Counted from the stretch's first letter, positions 1 to 11,903 are shown. The stretch is 64,000 nt of DNA from Xylogone sp. PMI_703 (GCA_021399445.1 JAJTUQ010000002.1:3782001-3846000), one strand, 5' to 3'. A program made the numbers and translations. Notes: generated by a model not told the origin, from the letters alone.

Positions 1-2089
1 TATTTGCAAAGACACCATAGCGATGCTTGCTATGGAAATAATTGATCGTGTCCCGCCAGCCTTGGGTGGCAGCCTCGCCGACTGGAGTTACCGCAATAAC
101 GACAAGATCGGTAGGTTGGCTATACCGAAGGCTGCAGAGATACTCATTTGCTTTATCCTGGTCGATACGGCCAGCGACTCTGAGATCCTTTTGTAACAGA
201 TCACTCCAGGAGACAGGTGGACTGCCGTTGCGACTAAGATCAGCACCACCAACATGTTTAGCAATAGCAGGGAATTTAGCGATTGAGTCCATAGTCACAG
301 TTCCTTGCCAAATTATGTCTGGATCGGAGTTGTATTCTGCAGGAGAGTAGGGAGGAGATTCATTGTCATCCTGAAGCATCTTATCGATTTCTGGATCGAC
401 TCCTGGACCCGTTGATTGTTGGATAGTGGACGGTCGTCGAGGATGTTGTCCAGCGCTCGGAGATTGGACACTTGAGAAAACCTTATTAATATCGAAATCA
501 TTGGGTGTAGATGGCTTCCGCATTGGTGGTGCTGGTTTGGTATCGATGTTGAGAGGTGGTTTGGGTGTTGCATTCGCACGGATATTGTCAGTAGACTTGT
601 AGTCATTGATGTTTGCAGGTAGTTCAACTTCGTCACCACCAATAGGAGAAGTTTCTCTAGATCGGCCGGCCATATCTGCATTGGGGTCCAGCATGCTACG
701 ACGACGTGGTGCCGGGGTTTTGTATTCAGCTGGATCTTCGTACACTTCTGACTCGACCAATTCCTCTCCCTTATGAGTGCGTCTAACCCGTGGGGCATCG
801 TCAGTGATCAATATGGATTGCTTGTCTACGCGAGCCTGCATCTCAGCCTTCTCTCGTTGTAATTCCTTAGTGGCCATCTCATCTGTGGTCATAACCGCAA
901 GAGCATCAGGCCGAAGGCTCTTAGTTAATATCCTGTTCGACAGTTCTTGGTTCTGTTTCAGGTTGAAGCTAACAGAGCGAGTCTGTTTAACATACGCATC
1001 CTTATCCGGATGAGTTTTGTACACGGCATCTTCGATCTGAATAGCAAGTCGTTCAGCCGTAGATTGGACGGTTTCATTATCACCCAATGTATATATCCCA
1101 GCCTTGATAGAGATAGGGATGGCGTGGAGCAATGATTTCTGGATTAGTATCGCCGGGCCTTGACGCGCCTTCTCTAGATCCTGAATTTTGGCGGGCAAAT
1201 CCTGAGGAGATGGCTGCTGTGAAGCACTGTGTACAGCAGAGACTTTACGAATCTTAGACTGCGGTGCCTATATAGCAATCAGCATGTTGCGCACACAATA
1301 ATGAAAATAAAAAGGGTGAGGCTTTTACCTTGGCAGGCTCCTTCTCGTGGGAATCATCATCTCGCGATTTCCGTTTCGCACTCCCAGCGCGACTCGCAGG
1401 TTCCTTTTTCTCCTTCTTAGTATCTACTGGAGTTGATGGTGCAGGTGAAGCTATCTTTCCATTCGTAGCGTTGATGTCCAATTTCGAATCGCTGGTTCTC
1501 TTTTTACCTTTCTTCCCTGCTTTCTTGGATGCTTTCTCCTCAGCTTGCTCTCGCTCAAAGGTCTTGCGTCGTTCCTCCCAGAGCTTCTCGCCGCGAGCAG
1601 TAGCGCTCAGCAGCTCTTTATGAGCCTCTGGTGCGCATTGCTCACAAAGATAGTGTTCAGGGGTATCTTCCTCGAAGGGACTGACCCCTACGCAGATATT
1701 ATGCTGCCACACTCCACAGTTGTCGCATGCGATCCAGGCTTCACCGTCGTCATCGCCGGTTTCAGTGGCACCGCAGACACAACGGATGACTTCAACTTCT
1801 GCTTCCTCGGCCGCAGCTTTCTTCGAAGCCTTTTTGCCGCGCTTCTTGGGAGCTTCAATAGGCTGGTCTAGAGCATCCAGACTCTTTGTATGCTGTCCTT
1901 TCGTCGCTCGGACCGAGCGCCTTGGTTCATCTGGAGGACGATACTGTTAGCTATTCGATACTTTTCAAAGGTGGTTAAGACTGATGCCATCGTCACAGTG
2001 AGGGCGATGCAGACTGACAACGTCCGCCACACGGGGCAAGCTCAGCCCGCACGGCGGCTCAGGAGACGAAGTTATTGCTTACCGGCCAT
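1..2089 (-). CDS. BYE1: Bye1-like PHD / TFIIS-central / SPOC transcription regulator, 3' end off window
   Basis: Exons 2083-2089, 1329-1930 and <1-1267. The first exon is only 7 nt (ATGGCCG) and the joined start reads MADEPRRSVRATKGQ. A PHD finger follows: a C-V-C pair, then CDNC, W-Q-H and CEQC at about residues 50-100. A Lys-rich linker leads to a TFIIS central-like domain, with a conserved stretch around 'IQDLEKARQGPAILIQKSL'. The last visible part is a SPOC domain, running from 'IIWQGTVTMDS' to 'YFHSKHRYGVF' at the window edge. In yeast, Bye1 binds elongating RNA polymerase II through the TFIIS-like domain and H3K4me3 through the PHD. Nuclear location is inferred. It is transcribed divergently from the zinc-finger gene at 2812. 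The family call is strong; the missing 3' end cannot be judged. Confidence 0.88.
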
Positions 2090-2811
2090 AATCTCGCAGT
2101 GTACAGATCAAGGGATACAGAGGCCTCCCAGATGAAGTTGTGGGTCTACAGGATGGGCAGTGGTGGTTTGAATCATCAAAAATACGCGTAGAGAGAAATC
2201 CTCACGCGATCCCCAAGCAGTGATTCTACAGTAGCAGAGAAAACTATGTGAAAATGAGAAGAACAAGGAAAGAAGCCAGTATCAAAAGCACTATCCAGAT
2301 CACCGATCAAGAGCCTTTCTTTTCCAGCCGTTCGCTCAACTTCCCAGCGGTTGTGCGAGATCTCTGTAAAGTTTATGGTGGTGATTGTGTGTAGTGGCGA
2401 CAACCGATGAACGGAAGGGAAGATGATGATAATTCTCGATCGCGTGGAGCACAATCGCCGACAGTAGAACCGACACGGTCAACACTGCACCACCGCGATC
2501 AATAGCAGTTGAATACAGTCGTGATATGAGTCGCTCAGGAGGTGGAAAACACCTCCGGACTGATGATGCGCGATGATTCTGAGGCAAACATGGAAACGGG
2601 CAGCTGCTGATCGCGGATTTCCTTAATTATTTCCTTCCAACTTGGCGAATTTGCGGGGCAGCACGTGATCGGGCGTAGAAGCTTGGGCCAACTTTCTCCA
2701 AGGGAGCTGAAGCCTCGCAGCCTCACATCATCACTTTTCTAGCCGCCCGCTCAGTCCACAGCAACAAGTCACCTCACGTATATTTACTTTGATCGAATTG
2801 ATTACAAGTCA
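2090..2811. other. divergent promoter region between BYE1-like and ZNF830-like genes
   Basis: About 720 bp with no convincing coding sequence. It must hold both promoters, because the flanking genes start at 2089 (minus) and 2812 (plus). No clear TATA box was seen. Confidence 0.6.
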
Positions 2812-3894
2812 ATGGCAGACGTCCGCTCCCTGCTGCGCTCCGAGCGAGCAGCTCGTAGAATCCAACATCCCTACGCGACATATTCCACGACAGGCACATT
2901 AATATGTCGAGTGTGCAACACTCAGTTGAAGAGCGAGTCGCTCTGGGACGCACATCTACGAGGCACACAACACGCGATGAAGTTGCAGAAGATGAAAGAT
3001 GCCGGGATGGCGCCAGCCGTGGACTCTGAATCAAGTACACTGAATAAAAAGAAGCGAAAAGCAAACAGTGATAGCCCCATTGGAGACGATAGGAAGAAGA
3101 TCAAAGCTGGCGCCGGACTGGCAGGTTTTATCCCCGAGGGATTCTTCGACGATGGCATGGAACCGGGTAACGGAGAAACCGAAGCAGCGCAAGAAGAGGA
3201 GCAAGAGCAGGAAGAGTCCGCAGAAGATAAATCCAGAGACCCCAAACGCCCAGAATCAGGTCCTGTGCTCTCTGGAAAAGAAACAACCATCCCCTCTCGC
3301 CCCGCCACGCCCCTGAAACCAACTCCCACAGCATCCCCTCACGTACCTTCTACAACCAAAAACCCACACTCCCAGCAATCAACTCCCTTACAAAAGAAAT
3401 CAAACGCCCCTTCACCTCCCTCAGCACAACCGGAAGCAGAAATTGACGAATCCGAATGGGCAGCCTTCGAAGCCGACATTGCAGCCGCCGAAGAGCAGGA
3501 ACAGGGGCAAACACAACCCTCGTTATCTGCGGATGCAGTGATATCCGCGCCTGCACTCAGTGCCGCAGAGGTTGCAGCTAAATCAGCCGAGGAAGAAGCT
3601 GCGCGGAGGCGTGAGGCGCGAGAAGCGGAGTTGGAAGGGGAGAAGGAAGATGCAGTGCGGAAGTTAGAAGAGGAGTTCGAGGAGATGGAGGGACTTGAAG
3701 AGAGGGTTAGGCGGTTACGAGAGAAGAGGGAGGCGTTAAGAATTAGGGAGGAGGGAGTTTTGAAGGGTAATAACGCTGATAATATGGGTAGTGCTGCGAA
3801 TGAAAAGGATGGGGTTGGTGATGAAGATGAGGATATGGATGATGACGACGATGATGAAGGCGAGGATGATTGGGATGGATTCAGACTACGATAG
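2812..3894 (+). CDS. ZNF830/CCDC16-type zinc-finger coiled-coil protein
   Basis: Single exon, 360 residues, starting at the first ATG (MADVRSLLRSERAARRI). A C2H2 finger of the U1-like type sits at residues 32-54 (C32, C35, H48, H54), preceded by the conserved 'HPYATY' segment. A Lys-rich NLS-like patch KKKRK lies near residue 80. The middle is Pro/Ser/Glu-rich and disordered. Residues about 250-310 form a strongly charged Glu/Arg coiled coil, and the C-terminus is an acidic Asp/Glu run ending DDWDGF. This architecture matches eukaryotic ZNF830 (CCDC16/Omcg1), a nuclear protein linked to pre-mRNA splicing and genome stability. The splicing role here is inferred from the family. Confidence 0.85.
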   Translation: MADVRSLLRSERAARRIQHPYATYSTTGTLICRVCNTQLKSESLWDAHLRGTQHAMKLQKMKDAGMAPAVDSESSTLNKKKRKANSDSPIGDDRKKIKAGAGLAGFIPEGFFDDGMEPGNGETEAAQEEEQEQEESAEDKSRDPKRPESGPVLSGKETTIPSRPATPLKPTPTASPHVPSTTKNPHSQQSTPLQKKSNAPSPPSAQPEAEIDESEWAAFEADIAAAEEQEQGQTQPSLSADAVISAPALSAAEVAAKSAEEEAARRREAREAELEGEKEDAVRKLEEEFEEMEGLEERVRRLREKREALRIREEGVLKGNNADNMGSAANEKDGVGDEDEDMDDDDDDEGEDDWDGFRLR

Positions 3895-4605
3895 TGTCTG
3901 CAGTTTAAGGGAGGAGGTTCAGCCTGACTATGTATGGGGCGGGCATGTTAGGTTTTTTGTAACATTAGTACGCATGATTATTCAGGGGCTGAAGAGTTAT
4001 CATTGTTAAAAGAGTAGATACAAAGGCAAAAGCATAGTAAACATAATAACTGCGCCATTGCTTCTATACAGCAGGCATTAATCATAAAAACTTGTACCTT
4101 TTAAGGATTCAAGAATATTTCAATCTCATAGAGAATTTTAATGGGACAAATCAATAAATATAAAAATCACTCTACTGCACATTACATCAAAACAAAGTTT
4201 GTTGTAAAAAGAGCGTTCATATTTCTAGCAACGAGAAAAGGATTAAATCTCTCTAGAAAAAAAAAGGAAAAAAGGTCAAGCCAATCCATTTCATATCGAG
4301 TTTCCATAAAGAACGCCTGGGTCGCTCAAACTCACTCCGCCCCTTTTTTCGCTTCCCACATGATTCTCAGAAGATATATGTAAAAAAGGCCACGCACACG
4401 TTGAACCTTGGGGGTATAAAAGTCCAACCGTAAAACACTAAATAAGGTGAAAGGGGTCAAATGATCGTAAGTTTAGCCTTCTTTTTCTAAAAGAAAAGAG
4501 AAATCGAGGCTGATTTCTATCCTCCACTCCTGAAACTCCTTCCGTCTTTTCCGCCAGGGATTAGGGGCTATAGTCTCCATTGTTCTCTATCATTACAGTA
4601 GAAAA
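3895..4605. other. convergent 3' intergenic region
   Basis: AT-rich spacer of about 710 bp between the stop codons of the ZNF830-like gene (plus) and KCH1 (minus). It probably holds both 3' UTRs. Short ORFs here have no recognisable features. Confidence 0.6.
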
Positions 4606-6950
4606 TTAGGCCCGGTACGGGTCATAATCTCGTTGTGGCGGTAGTTGCCCTTGTCGTGGTGGGCTACCAAAGGGAGCAGGACTTTGTCTACCAGTTGAAT
4701 TGTTATATGGCACCGCCGGACTTGCAACCCTTGCTGGTGGACCATCGAGTAGTCCAGGAGGAGTATAACGTCTTTGGGCAGTGTTCGTTCTCGCCGGTGG
4801 TGGCACGGCAGGATTTCCAAAGTAATCACCCCCATCAGGCTGAGGACGTGATCCAGGATCAGTCATATTGCGATATTGCTGTGAAGATTGTTGTGGAGGG
4901 GACGCTGGATATGGGGCAGGAGAGGCCGAGGAGACATTGCGAAGATTAGAGTTTGGCTGGTATGGCTGATATCGGCTTGGGGGTGCATTGCTCGGAACTG
5001 GCGAGAACGATCGGTTTGGACCCGAACCCATTTGGTTGGGGCCTGGACTAGCCCGACCCATCTGGTTCGGTGCAGGTGACGATGTTCGCTCGAAGTCAAA
5101 TCCAGGTCCCGGTGCTGGAGTTTGTCGAGCGCTCGGATTGGTTGTATCAAATGGACCGCGACTGCTCATTGATTGCTGTGCTCCAGGAGTAATCGATCGG
5201 CCACTTAACTCGCTGACAGCTGGAGGAAGAGGCCTATTGTCTCGCGGGTTGATAGATGATGGACCTCCCTGTACAGGAGATTGGCCATCCATAGGACGTC
5301 CATAGCTATCAAATGTATTTTGACGCGTGGGCCCTCTGTAAGGGCCATTACCATTCATTGGTGACATACCTGGCTGACCACGATCATTACTGTAAGACAT
5401 GGGGCTCTGGGTAAAGCCACGATCAAGACCGCCTGTTAGCACCCTGTTCGGCGGGCCTCGTTGCCATGGACTACTGCTATTTGTATTTCCTGTCATTGAT
5501 CGTTGAGGGCCATTCATCGGACCACTGGTATCCAAGTGTGGCAGAGAGGGGGTCGGCGAGCCGCTTCTTCCGTAACCCATATCAGATGCATTATTAAGAA
5601 GCGAGGCACTTGGGGCGTAGCTTGAGGATCCAGTATTGGTTCGAGTGAACGGCTTCTTCTCAAGACGATCCATCTCCAAGCCGGGAAGAGTTGGCTGGCC
5701 GCCTGGACTAGCAGGTCTGGAGGTATATTGCGGGAGCGTAGCCGTGGTGTCGTTCCTATTCAACATTGGCATTGCAGGGAGACTGTCACCAGACTTTGAG
5801 TCGAACAGCACTGGCAGCGTAGCCTGCCGACTGAGGGGACCGAGGGGCTTCTCTCCATTTTTGAGAGCCTTTGCTTCAGCTTTGCGCCTCTGTCGTTCCT
5901 CTTCTTCTAGGGCTTTATTGACCTTGGCACTGACAATCTTGCCCAGACGTTCATTAACCTTGCGTTCGCAATAACCCGTGAGTCCACCGTCAGCGTTTGG
6001 GATATAATGCCACAGGAACATGAGGTACAGGATCAAAGCCAACAGCAGACTGAGAGCTTGAGTCAACCAGATAACCAGCGTGAAGGTCATGCCAGAAAGG
6101 ATGACAGTTTGTTGCTGGTTCTCTTCGGCAAGGGCAGCCAAATTCTTGAAGAATCCGACCAGGCTCGAACCCACGTCGTTAGCATCTGTCGGATCAAGTT
6201 GTGCCTTAAACACAGTGTATAAGGTCATGGCGTTGACGACTTGTCGAGGCCCAGCGCAGAAGATAATACGAATCCAAGCTAAATTTCACTTATTAATAAT
6301 CACGAACAGCAGAGTGATTGATGAAGATTCACCTTGAAAGGAGAAGAAAGTAAACAGAGCAATGTACTCGACGCCCTTCTTACTCTTGGTCAACTCAGCA
6401 AAAACCAAGAACCGCTTCCACCCACGGCCTCGCTGTCCTAATCGAATACACTGTACGCGCACAGCCAAGGAATCAAGATAACTCTCAACCACGGAGCCAC
6501 GCCTCATCACTCGAATGGCTCGAAGCCACTCGAAACCCAGATTGACCCATGAAGCGATAATACAAGCCGAGAAAATCCATTTGGAGACGTTGAGGGCATA
6601 CGGCTTGATATCTCCCGACCATCGATCGAAGGCGAGGAGATTGACGGCGGTGAAAGTATCAACGGCGTAGACAGCAATCGAGATAGCGAGAGATACCCAC
6701 AGGTAAGCATAAGCAAAAGGAGTGAAACAAGATGTTGACTTGAAGTCGTTGAGACTCTTTAATTTTGCAAAACATTAGTTCCTTGTCGCAAACAAATCCA
6801 CATAGATGCATGGCGTGATGATTTCGATCGAGAAATGATCGAGAAATAATTGAGGCGAGATGAGAAAGTAAAACATCTAGCACTTACGATGAAGTCCCAT
6901 TTCTGTTCCGCCCGGATCTCGGACGCTTTTACTCGACCCGTACAGCCCAT
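4606..6950 (-). CDS. KCH1: Kch1/Prm6-family low-affinity potassium transport protein
   Basis: Exons 6888-6950, 6333-6756 and 4606-6278, giving 719 residues. The start MGCTGRVKASEIRAEQKWD carries the family's MGC N-terminus and QKWD motif. Other conserved family segments follow: 'DTFTAVNLLAFDRWSGDIKP', 'VESYLDSLAVRVQ', 'GRGWKRFLVFAELTKSKKG' and 'GPRQVVNAMTLYTV'. Several membrane segments lie within residues 20-300. After the cytosolic 'CERKVNERLGKIV' helix comes a disordered Pro/Ser/Gly/Asn-rich tail of about 380 residues to the stop. In yeast, Kch1 and Kch2/Prm6 support potassium influx and pheromone- or stress-activated calcium influx at the plasma membrane. The tail is far longer than in yeast and its role is unknown. 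Confidence 0.87.
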
Positions 6951-9388
6951 CTTGAACGATTAAACGAAAAGAGTGTCGTGGAAATGGGAGTCCCGCCCGA
7001 CGAACTTTGCACCTGGCAAAGAATTATGAAAATATTAGAACAGATACAATCTGATCTCAGCGACGCCCGGCGAGGATATTCTCCAGCTGATAAAGAGAAC
7101 AATCGGGGGCCGGTCGTGGAGTCGATAAAGCCAGACACAATGTCGTTCTCCGCCTGCGGAAGCTGGACGTTGTGCTGATCGGCGAGCGAGCGACGATCAA
7201 TCGATGGAAATCGATTGGAATGAGTGTCGTTGTTCAAAAACGAGGGAATGGGGATGCTGCTGATGATGTTGGAGCTCCAGGAGAGCGCAGGAGGGATGTT
7301 TGGCTGCTAGCGTTCGAGGGTTGGCGGTTCGCAGGGCGCTTGGCTGCTATTGTCGGCCACGCATTGTATCAAAGTATGTGCGTGTGCAGCAATTCTCTCT
7401 CAAAAGGAAATCAATCAACAGCAGTCCAAATCAAACCAAATCAAATCAAAGGAACCTAATACTGTTGGACCGTAATGGGTCTGCAAAAACGATGGGATCG
7501 GCAGGCGCGCACAACGCAGTAGTGAAGCGCTGGATGCTGCCGGTGCTGGATTGGCGCAGGTTTGATCGTCTGCTCTGCTGTCGGAAGACCAAGAGGAGCT
7601 TACAGGACAGTGCGTCGCAGGGCAGAACAACTCTGAACGATGGTGAGAAGAATTCGACAGCGCGATATCGCAGCAGGACAAAGCACGGTAGTTAAAGAGG
7701 GACGAGTGTATCGACTGTACGGTGGTAAAGGGAGCGATAATACAGGAATCAGCAGAGGACACGCAGAGATGGGAGGGAAAAGCAAGGGCGAGAAAGAGTC
7801 GAAACGACGGGAGGGAGATTGGAGATTTGATTTGATTCGACTTTGATTGATGAGGGAGGACCAAACCCCTTACGCCGTCGGCGGGAGGGACCCTTGGAGG
7901 GGACGAGAGGGGAAAAGACGGGAGCCAATTTCGCAGCCATTTGGGTATGTACCTCGCGTGTATCTAAAGGTATTTGCCGTGCGTTGTGCTACATGGAGAT
8001 ACTTGAGGGTACCCAGAGTCACGTAATCAAGCACAGTCGGCCCCGGCGCACTGTGCCTGTTGGTGCCTGTGCCTGGCATTAGACTCGGCCGCAACCCGCG
8101 CTTGCGTGTAATGGGGTTAGCGCATCACTGTCATCTCTCGAAACTGCCGCTGGTTGGCCCGCTCTCTTAAGCGAAGGTCGGCTAGCCTTATTTCCGTCGC
8201 CGTGTTGAAACATCGCATCGCTTACGAGGGCCAGTTGCTGGAAGGGCTTGAAAGGGAAGTTGACGAGGGGTGTTGTGGCCTCGTGGCCTGAAACGTCGAC
8301 AGACAAGGCCTGGATTGTGTGTGCCTTGCTTATATGGCATCAAACATATCAACTCATCTCTGCCCAAAAGTCGGGCTATTATTTTGATCAGGTACTCTGC
8401 AGTACTGTATTACATGTTACCGTACGGAGGTACTGTACCACCCTCATGTACTACAAATTGTCTCATGTTGCACCTTTTGCTGCTGAACAAACATCTGATG
8501 GTGGTTGCAACTCGCGGTAGCTGCTCAAGTTCAAGCATCGAGTACGACAACGTACTTCGTCGACGAATCCATAACAGGCTCCAGTTCTCCTCTGCGATCT
8601 TGTTTGGTGTGGTTGTTGATCTTGCCCGGGAGGTTGGTTGTGGTTTGCTGAGCGCGGCTGGTGATGCCAAAACGAGTCATACTACAGGCTTGGTTGCACA
8701 CAGAAGCACTGCAGCAACCACGACGAAGAGGCAGGCCAAAGCAGGCCAAAAGCAGTTCAAGCAGTCGTCAGCTAATGGGTGGTGCTCACACTCCATACGG
8801 CGCGCGAGTTGTTGTTTCTCTGGCCGCCAGTCGTCACTGGTTTGCGTTCCCCAGCCATGCACTGCTTCCTGCCTTACCAGGCCGCCGGACCAATCGCACG
8901 CGTGCCGCCCGCCCCAGACGCGCTCGCGATGAAACGACCCCCTCATCCGCCCGCCAGAACGCGATGCGGCGCGCCTGCAGCCCAGCCAAGCTTTCATCAC
9001 CACTGCCACGTCACGTGTGTTGCCCGATGTTGATGCCCTCAGCCTTCTGCGTAAACATTAGGGCCCAGGTGGGGTCCAGCACATAAAAGACCTCCTTCTC
9101 TGCATCCTTCCATCAGTCTCCTGTTAGTGATCATGATCTACACTCTTTAATTTTTTCCTTTCTTTCCTTTTTGTCCGACCCAGAAATACCGAGAGTTGTC
9201 TTTCCACAACCTCGATCCCGTCCTTCTACGACCAGATCACGTGAAGGACCCTCCTCCCCTCGTTGCCATACGTTTGGGGACTTCTAGAAGAGATAGAGCA
9301 TCTCTTCAAAATAAGAAGCAAAACAAAACAAAAAGGAACCCTGAGTTCTAGCCCTCCATTATACTCTATTCTATTCCAGCCCTCCACC
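6951..9388. other. long divergent intergenic region (KCH1 / F-box)
   Basis: About 2.4 kb between two divergent genes. ORFs here are short, overlap on both strands, lack domains and mostly lack good ATG contexts. A TATA-like CATAAAAG at 9082-9089, followed by a C/T-rich stretch to about 9180, looks like the core promoter of the F-box gene. The rest shows no recognisable element apart from repeated GTAC motifs near 8390-8450. Confidence 0.55.
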
Positions 9389-10381
9389 ATGGCCATATCC
9401 ACGCACCCTGCTCCCAACTTGGCCAACCTGCCCCCGGAACTGCTCCTCCGTGTCATCTCCCACCTGCCCACTACCAGCTACTTGCCTCTCGTTCAAACCT
9501 GCCAGGGACTCCGTCTCTTCTTTGCCCAACATGCTGCTCATATTTGCAACACTCAGATCCAGCTCCGCTTCGCTCGCGAGGCAGAGATGATGCAGACCAT
9601 CTGGAAGGATGGCTGGCTGGTCCCCTCACAGCCGTGTGTCCGTCGTGAGGAACAGAAATTGCTGCGGTGGAAGGCGAGAAACTGCTCTTCTTGCCGGCTA
9701 TGGTATGTAAGTATGGCCGACGAATCAAAGCAGCTCGAGGCCTGGCGGCACTATAGTATGGTGGGTGGTGGAAGCAGTAGTAGCGTCGAGGAGGAATTTG
9801 GGGATTGGAGAAGTCTTCGATGTACCGGGAACCATGCCAACTCACTCCGCGTTAGCCTCTCGGAGCCAGGTCCACAATACCTCAAGTTCCTGGAGGAATA
9901 TGCATTCGAGATCCAAGTGCGGTGGGAAATGGAGCAGCACCCGCTAGAGTGTATGAAGCGAGATGATGGCCCTGATGGAATTCGGACTGACCGCTTCGAG
10001 TTTATGGTAGGGAACTATGCCGTGCGAAAGTTCCTCGACAAACTTGACGCTATGATGGAAGGCCGTGGGGCTCTGAAAAGAGATCTTATTGGAGCAGGCA
10101 TCCGTGTTGGTGATGAGGATTTAGAAAGCACCGAAAAGGGCTTACTCTGGTATTATGGAAGGAGTGGTGTTGCTGGTCTCGCTCCTGAAGAGAGTGATTA
10201 TGACAGCACGTTTAACGACTTTTCCGAGAAGGATGGCTGTTTGTCTCTGGTTCGTTGCCATCCCCTTATGCCCCCTCCTTCGACTATGAGATTGACTGAC
10301 TTTAATGCAGACCGCTCAACGAAAATCTTACTCAAGGAATTCTATGAGGATAGCCATGAAGGTTGGGAAGAGAGTTCTTAA
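9389..10381 (+). CDS. F-box protein
   Basis: Single exon, 330 residues. The start chosen is the ATG at 9389, which has a textbook CCACCATGG context; the frame is open upstream to 9263, but that stretch looks like 5' UTR. An N-terminal F-box lies at about residues 10-50: 'LANLPPELLLRVISHLP', then 'LPLVQTCQGLRLFF'. The remainder has a Cys pair (CSSC, about residue 110) and no recognised repeat such as WD40, LRR or Kelch. F-box proteins link substrates to Skp1-Cul1 ubiquitin ligases. The substrate is unknown, and many fungal F-box proteins of this short form remain uncharacterised. Confidence 0.75.
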   Translation: MAISTHPAPNLANLPPELLLRVISHLPTTSYLPLVQTCQGLRLFFAQHAAHICNTQIQLRFAREAEMMQTIWKDGWLVPSQPCVRREEQKLLRWKARNCSSCRLWYVSMADESKQLEAWRHYSMVGGGSSSSVEEEFGDWRSLRCTGNHANSLRVSLSEPGPQYLKFLEEYAFEIQVRWEMEQHPLECMKRDDGPDGIRTDRFEFMVGNYAVRKFLDKLDAMMEGRGALKRDLIGAGIRVGDEDLESTEKGLLWYYGRSGVAGLAPEESDYDSTFNDFSEKDGCLSLVRCHPLMPPPSTMRLTDFNADRSTKILLKEFYEDSHEGWEESS

Positions 10382-11267
10382 AGTAGTCTCATGTTCGTGG
10401 AGTTGGAGAGATGTTGTCGCAGGACATCGTAAAGTTGTTGCACCCTTCCAACGCCTGAAGGGCACCTAAACAATGCCCCAACAAAAAAAAGAAGAAAAAA
10501 AGACAAAAAAATTAATGTATAAATATGTAACTAGGAGTAAAAGGGGGAATGGATTACGGGCCAGGTCTATGGCATTTCCTGTAAGAGTAGACTCATATAC
10601 AGAACTGTTCTATATTATAGTGTTGGCCAAACAGATAGCTGGTCTATCTGACGGCTTTGGCATAGTTGAAGAGAACTAATAGAATGAAAATTTGAAAATT
10701 TAAAAAAAAAAAACGATATGAATCCGAGATACTTAATGTGACATACTTGCGATAACTACTTCTTTGGGCATCTCATTGATCATCCAGTAGTTCAGGGATG
10801 AAAAAAGGACACTAAGAGTATAGTGCAAGCGCGGGCGTACATTGGCTATTGAATATAGTAGAGCAGTCTATTTCCTATGAAACGACAAAGATGAAGGTGG
10901 TTGTGGGAGAAATATTCCTGGAAGTTTGATTCGAAGAAGCTGACGACCTTAATTTAATTGGCCTTACCGCTTATGTCCAATCAGGGGCCGTAAAACTCAA
11001 CAAAGCTCTGGCCGCTTCGCATGTCAACCTTCACCCAACTGCAAACATCCCACAACCATTCGACATTCCAGTCATGGTTACGCATTCCTTACATAGTATC
11101 CTTCTTTCCTTACTCTAATTTATTCCCACTGCGATACTTTATTCACTACAGTCATTGGCGCGTCCTGTAGTGCTCTCCCCTTCTCATGCCGAAAGCCCAG
11201 CGCCGATAGGCAACTCGCACGACTTGCGCTTCCTTTCTATATACTTAATTCTCCCTCAATCCTCACC
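10382..11267. other. intergenic region, F-box to LAMTOR1-like
   Basis: About 890 bp in tandem context: the 3' UTR of the F-box gene, then the promoter of the LAMTOR1-like gene. The sequence TATATACTTAATT at 11238-11250 lies just upstream of the next ATG. Nothing else is recognised. Confidence 0.5.
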
Positions 11268-11903
11268 ATGGGCATAGTCTCCTCCTGTCTCGGCTCCCAG
11301 AATAAGAGCGACGACATAGATGAGGTATGTTGCTCGAACGTACAACTTACAGTGCGACGGGATCTGACATCATATGTACACAGGATGAAAGCTCGAGATT
11401 GCTCTACGGCGATAACCAGTCCCATCAATATGGCAGCTTCGGGGACCAAAATGTTGGCATAGTCCAAGCCGACCCTCAAGAAGTACAGCGCGAAACGGAA
11501 GCATTGCAGAAAGTGGTCGCTCAAACGTCGAAGTATGAGACTTAGATTTAATTGCCTAGCGCCCCACCGTCTACACCAAGACCTTGTCCTGACAGATTTT
11601 TCTAGTCACCTCGTTGATATTTTCGCAATGGTCCCGCAGAACGCCTATCGTGGCCCTCCGACGATTTATCCCGACCAGGACCCTCGATTGTTGAAATATC
11701 AAGATGTTTTAGCCAAACTGTATAGTCAGCATCAGCCGTCGCCCGAAATACAACTCACAAGCGACAACCCCCAGAAGGTCGACGATGGTTGGATGTCGGA
11801 AGAGGATGAGACAACGGAGAGCTCAAGCTATAAGAGAGTCAAGTCTGACGACATTGGTCCTTTGCTGGGCGGTTTTGCAGATGTTGACTCAGCAATGAAG
11901 TGA
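11268..11903 (+). CDS. LAMTOR1/Meh1(Ego1)-like EGO/Ragulator complex subunit
   Basis: Exons 11268-11324, 11384-11532 and 11606-11903, giving 167 residues. The N-terminus MGIVSSCLGSQNK combines a Gly2 myristoylation signal with Cys7 for palmitoylation, as expected for vacuolar-membrane anchoring. The region 'ESSRLLYGDNQ', then 'ADPQEVQRETEALQKVVAQTSNHLVDIFAM', matches the LAMTOR1 family helical core. In yeast and animals this subunit tethers Rag/Gtr GTPases to the vacuole or lysosome for TORC1 signalling. The 3' end is uncertain. The stop TGA overlaps a GTGAGA donor at 11900. Splicing to 11948 would replace the last residue region and end at 11987, giving 179 residues. Confidence 0.75.

Noticed and set aside
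6161..6176. tRNA B-box-like GGGTTCGAGCC on the minus strand
   Set aside because: It lies within KCH1 coding sequence, and no A-box, cloverleaf or terminator is found around it.
8270..8932. 220-codon open frame on the plus strand
   Set aside because: It begins at TTG, has no domain, and overlaps other open frames on both strands in a GC-richer spacer.
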